Source of the DNA: Spirodela intermedia
Lineage: Eukaryota; Streptophyta; Magnoliopsida; Alismatales; Araceae
Direction of reading: 5' to 3'
NCBI GenBank assembly: GCA_902729315.2
Contig: LR746274.1
Coordinates: 5,515,037 to 5,579,036, forward strand
DNA length: 64,000 bases
Below are positions 26,529-37,375 of this stretch, in pieces (positions within the stretch are counted from its first letter, which is position 1; each line of letters starts with the position of its first letter). A model generated the notes under the pieces. The model was not told where the DNA came from. It saw nothing but the letters and a program-made list of their open reading frames with translations, and did not search any database. The translations under genes were made by a program, and so were the position numbers.

Positions 26529-26858
26529 CTGTTTCTTCTTGCGGGCGAGGTGCCAGATGCGCCAGCACATATTCTCCAGGCGGGAGCTTCGCTCGCGGGT
26601 GTTGCGGGTGGCGACGACCTTGATCCATGTCCGGTGGAGATCCGTCTCGTCCACCCCCGTCACCACTTCCTCCACGAAGTACCTCGTCGGATTGAAGAGC
26701 CCCATCCCTCCATCACCATCTTCGCCGCCTGGCCCGTCCTTCAGCTCCACCGGCGACACCGGCCACCTCTGCTGGTTCCCATCCTCCGCCGAGATCGCCG
26801 CCGCCCCGCTGTCCAGTATCGCCTCCAGATACCCGTTGATCCACGCATTCCCCGCCAT
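22345..26858 (-). CDS. SPS: Sucrose-phosphate synthase (10 exons, 1095 aa)
   Basis: Cytosolic enzyme making sucrose-6-phosphate from UDP-glucose and fructose-6-phosphate. Minus-strand exons: 26858-26529, 26057-25828, 25756-25693, 25600-24902, 24809-24537, 24421-24245, 24143-24027, 23935-22955, 22849-22722 and 22633-22345, totalling 3288 nt. The N-terminus is [21 protein letters not shown] glycosyltransferase motifs are [57 protein letters not shown] and [16 protein letters not shown], which carries the E-x7-E motif. The C-terminal third is the inactive sucrose-phosphatase-like domain (VIALDCYDD). The osmotic-stress serine segment is kept as [14 protein letters not shown]. The light/dark serine region lacks the usual RISS and instead reads PPKSISDSS. 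Intron 8 (22850-22954) is about half (CT)n. Exon pattern and motifs make the assignment secure; the subfamily is uncertain. Confidence 0.96.
22868..22926. repeat. (CT)n tract filling SPS intron 8
   Basis: On the minus strand this is a long CT run acting as the polypyrimidine tract of a 105-base intron. It ends before GGGAACCAG, the acceptor that restores the conserved reading frame. A second CCAG acceptor lies on the other side of the tract. Confidence 0.85.
26491..26525. repeat. (GA)n tract at the SPS exon 1 donor
   Basis: A GA repeat abuts the exon 1 donor of sucrose-phosphate synthase inside intron 1. Further GA tracts lie at 26357-26381 in the same intron and at 27059-27088 upstream of the gene. 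Confidence 0.85.
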
Positions 26859-27059
26859 CTCTGCTCCCGATTCCCCCTGAACCTCCTAAACGGGAGCGCG
26901 ATGGAGAAGGGGACTTCTCCGAGAAGAAACTCCTCAACCAGAAGTAGAGACGGCCTCAGAGATCTCCGGTAAGCACTGCTTCTTCTTCACTTCCCCTATC
27001 CCATGCTCATGCTCCTCACCATAGAAGAGAGAGACAGATAGATGGATAGACACAGAGCT

Positions 27060-27098
<39 letters not shown>

Positions 27099-30000
27099 CT
27101 CTGCTGCGTCCGCCTCCGCGGAGCACAGAGGAAGAGAGAGAGAGGCGGAGGTGAGGGGAAATAGACGGTAAGGACGACGAGGCCGTGAGTCCACGTGGAA
27201 GAACAGATAGCCGTTGATGACAAGATCGGAAAGTCGGACGCGTGGCGGTGCATGACATGTCATAATATTCCCGCCTGTTTTACAGCGCATGTACCTTCCA
27301 TCCACTTTTCCTTTTCACCCCTAAAATTTCCAAAATTATGCAACCCCCCCGCAATACTCTCTCTCTCTAAAACCTCAGAAATATACGGCCCATATAAATA
27401 ACCTCCGTTTAAATTCATAAAAATAATTTTATTTACAAATACAGATAAAAATATTAGTTTCGCGTCTTTTCTACATATAATGGAATTCCATTAACTTGGG
27501 GTGTAGCGTTGTGGGCCCCACAACGTATTGTAGTAGTCAAGGAGAGAGAGAGAGAGGCTGGCCAGCAGTCCTCTTCCTCATAATGGGTCAATGCATTAAT
27601 TTTCATTTTTTTTTGCGCAATTTATTTTTTTCATTGGTAATATATTTGAAAATAACCCATTTTATGTTCAGCCCCCCAAAATAACAAGTATTGCAGTACT
27701 CACCTCCCTCTCCTATCTCCGAGGACGAGAATCGTACGGATGTCTTCATTCTACCCACACACATCTCTCTCTATCTCTCTCTCCATATCTAACTCTCTCT
27801 AACTCTCTCTCTCCGTGATGCTCACGTCTGTGGAGAGGAGGCCCCCCTCCCAACACGATAATAGCCAATCCATATCCACTGGGGCCCACCGGATAGCTTC
27901 GGACGGGTGAGCTAACGCCACCGCACAGACGCCTTACCCACCCACCGACATGGGCCTAATGGGCTTCGCCTAGTGGTGATGTTACCGCTCGCCAGGTGGA
28001 TCAGCATGACAGGCCCAATAGGGCATGAGGCCGGATACGGGCGGCCAGAAGGTGTTATCACCGAAAGTGAGACTAAAGAATTCTCGACCTCGCCGCTGAC
28101 AGCGAGAGGGGAGGGCGAGGTGAAGCTCACTGACAGGTGGTCTTACGAAAGGTTTGCCGCGGTTATGAATCATTTCGGGGAGTTGCTGTCAGCAGTCCCT
28201 GTCGGGGGCTTGGAAGGGGCCACGTGGTGGCAGGTGACGAGAATTGGGAGTTCACCGTCTACTGGGTTCCCATTTCTGGGCGCTGATTTTCGTGGATGAC
28301 GAGAGAGAGAAAGAGAGAGAGAGTTTCCTCGTCTTCTTTCCCACCGGCCTTGGATCCTCCACGGCTCCTGTCGACTTTCTTGGCCTTTTCGGCCTGTTTT
28401 TTGTGGCAGTCCTGCCCAGTCTCCTAGGACTCTCTCTCTCCCTCTCTCTATCTGTCTATCTTCCCAGTGAGCGCACACCGACTGTTGGGTCCAAACCAGA
28501 ATAGGGTCTGGGCCATAACTCATTTTTCGGGCTTTTACAGGCCCGGCCCGGCCAGGTGAGATCCTTATCTTCTTCGTTGGGGATCTAACTAGTTTGCTGG
28601 TTTATGGGACTATCTGTTTGTTCCTGTTCAATGCCTAGAATGGCTATTTGGGTGAGGCTAAGGGTCGTCCGGACCAGTCAACTTGCCCCATTGGATCTTC
28701 CCTGGTTCTAATTAGGATCACCAGTGGCTGAGCCCTCCAGCACATCTTCAAACTAGGTGGACTAGGGTTAGATCCTTTGGCCAAATCAGTACGGCTGACT
28801 CTAGTGAGATTAGGATTGGATTTACCATATTGGGTGATTCTTAGGCAGCCCCAAATTGGGCTAAAGACAAGGAAGAACTGTAAGCCATTAATTTTCATGA
28901 GGATACTAAACAACTTATGAAATTGTGGAGGCCTCTACCTCTCTTGATGCCCTCGTCCTCATCTCTTTTATCTCTTGCTTCAGCTTATCTACATCAACTC
29001 AAATTATTCGATTTCTCATGATTTATTAGCTCCTTTGTAAGTAAAACTTTAATTTCTTAAGCTTATTTTGGTAAAGTAACTTGTTAGAAGAATATGCGAT
29101 AACTTGTCAAAGGAACAAAATTCCATAAGAGGATGGGTGCAATAGTCTTAAGCTTAGATACCCGCCATGTTAGCTTCATGAGCCTTATCAACAATAAATT
29201 GGTTTGATGATGATGAAACCATTTATGTATAAACATCAAATGATTATTCATTAGACATCCATAGTAAACATAATGATTTTTTATTTTGAAAATATTTTCA
29301 ATAATTTATAAAATATCCAGATGATATTACACAAAAAAAATTTTATGAAAGAAACATTTCTAAAATTATATGGAAATCATCTTGTTGTTTAGTGCATGCA
29401 TCAATGATCAAAATTATAGGTTATGTTGGTTTATTAAAAGTAATTTAATGATTTGGAGTTTAAAAAGTTGAATTTTTTTTTTCAGATGAACTATACATTG
29501 CTTGTGACTTGGTTGCAATAATTTGAATATAATTTTAAGTGAATTTTTAATTTTATTTTCGTATATAATCACATATTTCACTAAGTATAATTGATTAATT
29601 GTTGGGTCTTGTGGACTGAATATTTTCAGTTATTTGTGTTTCAACTTAAGGTTTTATTATTGGTATAAGCTTAAAGGGTTATAGGTAAGAACATACACAA
29701 GATGTGATACTATATGTAAATCACATATAAAAATCCTCTCAGATTTTTACAATATTTCATGTTTATTTTCTCTAAAATAAGCATAAATTAATATAATTGA
29801 TATACTAATATTATACATCTTTTATGGGTTTGGATATCTCCATGATAAAGAAATACATGGTTCTATTAAAATACAACATTTATATCTGAAGTATACTTGT
29901 TCAATTCAGTCCACTAGGGATCTGATATCATTTAAACAAAATTGATAACAAGTATCTAGATAATGTCAAAAATATTAAAAATATTAAAAAATATCCCATG

Positions 30001-32834
30001 TTATATTTGTACCAGATAATTCAAAATATTTAAAATTATTTTTCAAAGCATATTCATTAATATGTATACAAACTTATGTTGTAGAATGAACAATTTGATC
30101 TCAATAAATTAATTTAATACTAAAATGTTTCAAAAATAACAATGCAATATCTTGGATGTACGGTGGACTAGGTGAGCTTTCATACTCATATTTTTCTTCA
30201 TGAAATCTCAAAAATTGGGTGACTTTAATCACTTTATTTCATATTATGATAGTTCTATAAATATTAATATTTTTATATAAATTTATTAAAATATATTTTT
30301 TAATGATGAAATCATGAGTCATAAATGTACTTAGTGAGTTCTCATATGAATATTTAACAATATATTTTGAGTTATATCTGAACACTTGCAAATTTAGCCT
30401 CATATTAATTTTATTTTTTTCATTTGATAATGACAAATATATATAAGTTCAATTTAATGCTCCAATAGACAATGAGAAAACCTCTCAAAGTAGTTTTTCT
30501 ATTTCTCTAAATTTAATCTTATCGCCATCTCACAATCACTAGAGAAGACATGGGAATCCTCATCCATTAAAGCAAATTCCTCATGGAGAGAATAGGAGGT
30601 AAAAACCCTTTAGTGGAATAATCTTTCTATCACTAGAAGTATTCTTCTTGTTGGAGATAACTAAGACTCCATTCAGGTGATTTGCACATTTGATTGCTAC
30701 TGTTGTTGATCTAAATTCATTGGTCTATTCAAATTCAATTATTATTTTTCATAAAAATACCTTCAAGAATTGGATTACCTTCTAATTGGGACCTCAATCT
30801 ACAAATTTTGTAATGTCATCTTCATAAAAATATGAAAGAAAATATCTTTTGAGTTTTTCTACATTATTTAAATATTAATATTTAATTATAATGTATAGGA
30901 GGTAATTAGAGTTTGTGGAACAAAATCATAATTATTCTTTCAATATGAAACATAAAATCTAGTTCATTGATGGTTCAGTACCAACCCCCTTGAAATAGAA
31001 GACACCCATGTTTTGTATTAAATTTTGACATTAGTGCCATTTTTCCATATTTTTCCATATTTTTTCATAACAAGTGCCATTTTTCCATATTTTTCATAAG
31101 AAATTTGGCATGACCTTAGAGATAAATGTCATTACAATAATGACCCTAAACTCTAACAATTGTGTCTTAAATTCTTTAAGTACCAACAAGATCAAAACTT
31201 AGTAGCAATGTACTTCACCTAGCTAAAAGCTCTTTGGGAGGAATTGAATGATTTTTGGCCTATATGTTCTTGTGAATTTTTTCATATGGACTGGGTTAAT
31301 TGTCTCTTTTCCAATAGTTAAATATTCTACTAGATGTTTCTAGATTTACAAGATCAAATATCATTTTCATGACTCTATCGAACATCACAGAAATTGATTA
31401 ATTGCTAAGTGATATACACAATAAGAAAGAACTGATTCTATTTAAAAATCTTTTTTTTAAAAATAATGTGATTCATGTTAAACCTTGCAGCCAAAAAAAA
31501 TGAAATTTTTTTCCAATTAGATGTCAATTGCCTTTCATTAATTGAGTTTCATTAAAAGAAGTTTGTGGACTTACATTTGGGATATTTTAGTAAGGAGAAG
31601 GTTACTAATAATCAAGGTAAACACATTTTTAGATAATACAAGTCAATTTATAGATTTTATTAGGGATCCATAATTTTACATTATCTTGGTTCTTGGTTTA
31701 TACTTTGGACATCATCAGTCAAATGACATCTATTTTATTAATTTTATTTTTTATTTGATTTTTTAAAATTAAAATTACTTTGTAGTAAAAGTTTCTTGAA
31801 ATTATTCTCAAAAAAGGTTTTTCTTTTGATGACAAATGAATTTGACTTATAGTTGTTTTCTTTTGATGTTTTTAGATCACAATGGAGTAAAATTTTCTTA
31901 AATTGTCACTAATTTATCTGCTTACTTTCCTTTACATGTGCCATATCTGTTGTATTTTTCTACTTCTAAGGAAAAAATCATAAACTTGTAGTATTTGGTG
32001 CAAGTATTGGGACATTGAGTTTTGAGAGAGTGAGGAAGCAAGTATGTTTTATTTAGTGTCTAAGCTGCTTCCTATCATTTTATTGGATTTTGTTTTGAAG
32101 AATTTAGACATTTTTAAAATGACCTTGTGTTTTGGAACCTCTACGAAAAGTAAGAGTAAGTTTTTTGACTAATATTTTTCATTCTAATGCTCTATCAATT
32201 TCTTTAGCTTCATACATATGTCATTCTAATGATCTATATATATGAAATGATACATAATCGTCTTTCATTCTAATGACCTATTCTAATGAAGAGTTGGAGG
32301 CAATGTCCATTAGTGGCTTCTCCTCTGGATTAGATTGCCCTCTTTCTGAAACTTAGTAAGACAATGGCCAACATGCCCTTGCCTTGATAACCCACTAGAA
32401 TAGGACCTTCTCTCTTCGAAAATAATAGTGAACTCACTAGGCTTTGCCCTCTATCATAAAGTAAGGATGAAAACTTAGAGAGACTAGACCAAATTTGGGG
32501 AAGGTGGCTGGAAAAGAGCGAGGAGAGGAAGGAGTTAGTTGCTTAGAAAAGCCCTTAGTTTTTGATAATTACGAATGAAAATTTATTGATAAATGGTTAT
32601 CTAGTATTGATACTTCTTTACATGTGTTATCTTTATATTTGACATATTTAATACACTAAAAAATATATAATATATTATTTTTTTAATAATTATGATGTTT
32701 TTACTCAGATTAAATGTAAGGTGTCAATCTTTGAGGTTAACTGATTCTTTTTCTTAGGAATACTTGATGATAAAAGGTTATAAGCTTAAAAAATATAAAA
32801 ATAAAAGGTTAAGTAAAATATATGGTCATACAAT
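26859..32834. other. SPS promoter region, then AT-rich gene-free DNA
   Basis: 26859-28550 is moderately GC-rich and holds (GA/CT)n tracts (27059-27088, 27767-27815, 28430-28455), CCACGTGG boxes near 27190 and 28222, and probably the SPS leader and promoter. From 28550 on the DNA is AT-rich with no codon structure. A short tandem duplication built from GTGCCATTTTTCCATATTTTT occurs at about 31033-31100. I recognise no gene. Confidence 0.55.
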
Positions 32835-33207
32835 AAAAGTAATGGAAGTTATGTAAAATATTTAATTAATGATTATATGATGATCTAACTATATTATGTA
32901 GTAGTTATCATTTTGAAATTATATTACATAGGCTTTCTAAAACATTAAATATATTTGAATAATAACAAAATGATAAAAATAATTACATATTCAAATTTTG
33001 AAGAGAGCATATTGATGGTGACAAGCCCACTTTGTGGATAAAGAAAGAAAAACTTGATGATCTAGATTTGATGTAGCCACTCAACTATTTTTCATCAATT
33101 TAGAAAACTCTAATTCAAATTTGAATGAAAAATCCATGAGAGTTGGGAGATTCGAAGTTTGGAAGGTCCAACAATTGTTACCTTGCATTCTAAAAAATTA
33201 AAAGTTT
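32835..33207 (+). repeat. Left arm of a ~370 bp inverted repeat
   Basis: This stretch reappears in reverse complement at 39408-39780 with scattered substitutions. Landmarks include GAGTTGGGAGATTC, CAACAATTGTT and CTTGCATTCTAAAAAAT. The two arms enclose the LTR cluster. Neither arm has a long reading frame. Confidence 0.85.
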
Positions 33208-33925
33208 TTGAATGGGAATTAAGAACATTAAAGATTTAATAAAACATGAAAATTAGTACAAGATAAATACTTATAGAAGAAGAATTTAAAATAAAAAGTT
33301 AGATGACTGGTGTGACTAAGTCATTGCATAATAAATCACGTAAATTGAAAATTTATAAAATTAGAACATACTAATTTTCAAATATTTAGAAGTAGTTATG
33401 AAAAAATAAATTAATTATAATTTAGTAAAAGTTTTAAAAATATTGAAAAATCTTCCAAGTCGATTAAAGGGATGTAATATAATATTAGGTAATATTTTAG
33501 ATTTTTTTTCAAAGAATATATTTTTTTATGAATTTTTACTAAAAAATAAAAATAAAATCTATTTAAAATTTATAAAAAAGGAAAATAAGAGTGCAGATGT
33601 CAAGATGACATTATCACACGATGAACACAAATCAAGTAGAAATAGAGTTATGCTTGACGATTATTACGTAAGTGATTATAAATGATTTAATAGGTCATTT
33701 TTAAAAGCCAGAATAATCATTTTTAATTAAATGAAAAGTAGTTTACAAATTTTAAATCACACAAATTATCTCTAAATGAAGTAAAAATTAAGTTGAAAAT
33801 AAAAAAATAGAGTTTTGGCATTATAGTGACAATATGTTATGATATATCAGAATCTTGAGTGTTTGAGAGGATTGTCATATAGTGTACATATTTTTGAAGG
33901 CTCTCCTTAGACAAAGATGATATAG

Positions 33926-35563
33926 GCAATTGACGTGACTCAGTCGTTGTATGTTAAATCACGCAAATATAAAATTTATAAAACTAGAAAATACGAATTT
34001 TCGGATATTTAGAAGTATTTCAAAATAAATAGATCAATTATAATTCAATACAAATCCCAAAAATAGTGGTAATTTTCCAGGTCGATCACAGGGATGTAAT
34101 ATAATATCTGGTAATTATTCAGAATTTTTCTCAATGAGTACGATTTTCTTACGAATTTTATACTATGAAATAAAAAGGAAATATATTTAAAATTCACAAA
34201 AAAAGAGAGGAAATAAGGGTGCGGACGTCAGGATGACGTCAGCGCCCGGCGAACGCGAATCAGGCGGAAACAGAGTTCCGCCCGGCGATTCTTACGTAGG
34301 CGATTACAGACGACTCAATTAATCAAATTAAGATCTGTAAAAGCCGGAAGAATCGTAATTGAACGAAGTATAGTTTTGTAAATAAAAATCAACAAAGTAT
34401 CACTAAATGAAGCGTAAATTAAATTGAAAGCAGGAAAACAGAGTTCCGGCGTCGCGACGGCGATGCGTCGGCGATGCACCGGAATCCTGAGCGTTCGGGA
34501 GGATCGTCGTGCAGTGTCCACGGCCTCGAAGGCTCTCCTTGGACAAAGACGACGTGGGCAATCTCTAGATCTTCTCGCGAAGTCTAGAGACCAATGAAGT
34601 GGGTCGTCGAATCGTCTCCGGCGGCTGTCACCCGGCGGAGCGGAAAAACGGCGACTTTGCGGCTCTCCGGCGGCTGTCACCCGACGGAGAGGGGCTGGAT
34701 GGAGGTGAGGCGCGTGTTAGGGAGCTTCATCCTCAGGTCCGCGCAGCAAGAGGAGGCTCTTCATCGCATCTGGTACACTCTCAGGAGGTGGCGACTGGTC
34801 TCCCGGCGGATCGTCCTCTTCTCGACGACGGTTTGTTCGTCGATCAATCGGAGATGATTTACTCGATGGATTGCGATCCTTTTATCGCGAATCGTTCAGA
34901 AATTTTAGTAGCAATGCTCCGCGAATCGCGTTGACGAGATTTTCGCCGATGATCCAGCGATTCCGGTTGCTTAATCCTTCACCGGCGATCTGCAAGAAAG
35001 TCGCGATAATCAGTTAAAAATATATGAATTTTGACTCTGGGAGGATTCGAACCCGCGGCGGTCGCCCGGCCCTGAACAAGGTGTGACGCGGGTTTAGTCC
35101 CACATCGGTTGTGCGCGGATTATTCGGGCGAATATATAGTAAAGTTAGCTCTTTAGGCAAAATCCTCTCGCGTGTACGACCACTCCTTGCCCCACAGCCG
35201 GCTGATCACCGGTGACGTGGAAGGGGAGTGGCGCACACGTGCCCCTATCGATCCAAGCAAGCTGCTCGAGCCCCTGCTCGCGGCTACTCCCCGACTGCGC
35301 TTCCGACCCGCTTGCGGGCCCGGCTGGCCGGCGGGTTCCCCATTTTGCAATATTTTTATTTTTATTTCTTGTTCTTCATTTATCTCAAAACTAAGACTGT
35401 AAAAATCGTATAAAATCACATAATTACCCAAAAATTCACGTTAATCAACTGAAAACCACTTTTCATGCTTTAACACAAATATAAGTCTATTTATCATGAG
35501 TTAAGGCTAAAACTATATTATTTACTAATTATTAACTCATGATAATGAAGACTTATCAGCAAT
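33926..35563 (-). mobile_element. Young nested solo LTR (33931-35558), 5-bp TSD GCAAT
   Basis: A 1628-base copy runs from TGACGTGACTCAG to GACTTATCA, flanked by GCAAT at 33926-33930 and 35559-35563. It interrupts the older copy exactly at that duplication. It keeps many CpG sites that are TpG or CpA in the other copies, so it is the youngest of the three. It lacks about 110 bases found in the other copies just after the GGATTCGAACC motif at 35043. A 111-codon frame at 34599-34934 resembles a shorter frame at 38113-38313 in the third copy. The similarity is no more than the DNA similarity predicts, so I do not call a gene. Confidence 0.9.
35097..35138 (+). promoter_or_regulatory. snRNA-type promoter motif (USE + TATA) in the young LTR
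   Basis: GTCCCACATCG at 35097-35107 is an exact match to the plant snRNA upstream sequence element RTCCCACATCG. A TATATA box follows at 35133, a gap of 25 bases, close to the spacing known for Pol III-type plant snRNA genes. The same pair with identical spacing is present in the two other LTR copies (USE 36164-36174 with TATATA at 36200; USE 38644-38654 with TATATA at 38680). Activity is not shown by the sequence. Confidence 0.6.
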
Positions 35564-36624
35564 CTTTAAATTTTCTTAAGAAATCTAGAGATCAATGAAG
35601 TAGGTCATTGAATCATCTTTGGCAACTGTCACTTGACAGAGAGGAGCTGGATGGAGGTGAGGCACATGTTAGGGAGCTTTATCTTCAAATTTGTATAGTA
35701 TGAGAAGGCTCTTCATCGCATCTAGTATGCTCTCAAGAAATGACAGCTCATCATTCGACAAATCGTCTTCTTTCTAATGATAGCTTATTTGTTGATTAAT
35801 CAGAAATAATTTACTCGATGGACCCATAATCTTTTTATTGTGAATCGTTAAATAATTTTAGTAACAATACTCTGTGAATCGCATTGACAAGATTTTTGTT
35901 GATGATTAAGTGATTTGGCGGCTTAATCCTTCACTCGGGATCTACTGAAAAATCATAATTTAATTAGATAAAAAGAAATGAGTTTTACCTCTAATAAGAT
36001 TTGAACCCGTATCAATCACTCACCTATATGAGAGAGAGTGACATAAGTACTCAAATACCCTTATATAATGACATCATCATGGTATCTTCTTATTATAAAT
36101 AAAGGATATTTTTTATATTAAAATTATTTAAAATATTTTGAGCAAGATGTGACTGCCAATTTAGTCCCACATTGATTATATGCCAAATGTTGAGATGTAT
36201 ATATAGTAATTCAAGATTTAGAAAATAATGAGTCTATTTCATGTATATGACCACTTCTCACTCCATGCCCAGCTAGCCACTAGTGACGTGGAAAGAGAGT
36301 GACGCATACATGTCCCATTGGTTCATAACCGCTCGAACCCCAACTCATGACTTTACCCTAACTGCACTTTCGACTCACTTGCAAGCCTAGCTAACTAGCG
36401 GGTCTCTTCTTTTTTCTTTTTTTTTCTTTATTTATCTCAAAAATAGGATTATAAAAATTATATAAATTTACATAAAATCACATAATTAGCTAAAAATCAC
36501 ATTAATTAATTAAAAACTATTTTTCATAATTTAACACAAATATAATTCTATTTATCATGAGTTAAGACTAAAATTATATTATTTATTAATTATTAACTTA
36601 TGATAATAAAAACTTATCAATGAC

Positions 36625-37352
36625 ATTTCAATGCTCAATATTAATCTATTCTTGTTGTACACATAACTGACAAATGAGAATGTTGCATCCTCTTCATCAA
36701 TTAAATCTAATAAAAAATCAACTCAACCACTACACTCTTTGTTCTCCATCAAGTCTTAAGACAACTAGGGGTCGAGGAAAATATATTGAGTGAAAAAGCG
36801 AGATGGTGGTAGTTACATTTGGTTCATGGTAGGCTAGCTGATTATCAGTCGTTGTATAGTAAATCACACAAAGTTTATAGTAAATCATGTAAAATTTAGT
36901 TGAAAATTATTTCTATATTCATATTCATTATTTTTATTTCTCCTCATTAGTTGAATCAACTCTTTTTCTAACTTCTCGTTTCTCAACTCATCAAATTCTT
37001 TATTTTCTCATGAGCTATCTTCTAATTTTGGTATATGATATACATCATTATCCTCACTATCAACATCCTCACCATACATTATTTTTCTTTCGGATTTTTA
37101 GTTTTGAATGAAATAATGAAAGAATTTTCTAACCTTAGATGTAAAGATCTTCTAGTATGTATAAAAAATTAATAAATTTGAGGAAAAAGTTTAGTAATTA
37201 TTACCCTCCTTCAGTATACTCCAGTCCTTATCCTGCTTCTCTTCGTTCCTTTTTTTTCAAAATTTTTCAGCAAGAAGAAAATAAAACAAGAGTTAATTTT
37301 TTTTGTGTACTCTAAGAGAAAAACAAAAAAATACTAAATAATATGTAATATA
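36625..37352 (-). mobile_element. Decayed 5' internal region (leader and gag start) of an LTR retroelement
   Basis: This segment lies between the primer-binding site of the third LTR and the inserted solo LTR. On the minus strand it reads as an AT-rich leader, then a short acidic reading frame starting at about 37080 that stops within 25 codons. A small LTR-like fragment (CAGTCGTTGTATAGTAAATCAC) lies near 36855. No intact gag or pol is visible. Confidence 0.5.
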
Positions 37353-37370
37353 TCCCTCACAACAGTGCCA
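37353..37370 (-). other. Primer-binding site like tRNA-Asp
   Basis: On the minus strand the 18 bases start five nucleotides inside the LTR end and match TGGCGCCGTTGCCGGGGA, the tRNA-Asp complement common in plant Ty3/gypsy elements, at 13 of 18 positions. Most mismatches are transitions. This fixes the orientation of the LTR family as minus strand. Confidence 0.65.
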
Positions 37371-37375
37371 AAATT

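Larger units (their letters stand above)
33303..36624 (-). mobile_element. Older solo LTR split by a nested insertion, 5-bp TSD ATGAC
   Basis: The two halves, 33308-33930 and 35564-36619, line up end to end with the intact copies of the same family and make about 1.68 kb. The ends are TGG...TCA on the plus strand, and the element is flanked on both sides by ATGAC (33303-33307 and 36620-36624). TG..CA ends, a 5-bp target duplication and no internal region are the signature of a solo LTR. The copy is heavily decayed, mostly by C to T and G to A changes. Orientation is taken from the third copy, where the primer-binding site is on the minus strand. Confidence 0.85.

Noticed and set aside
28700..32800. 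Possible genes in the AT-rich block left of the inverted repeat
   Set aside because: No frame above about 65 codons, no splice-linked conserved segments and no repeat boundaries that I could define.
34594..34934. 87- and 111-codon frames inside the young LTR
   Set aside because: The frame is broken in the other copies, and the similarity is no greater than expected from DNA identity; no domain recognised.
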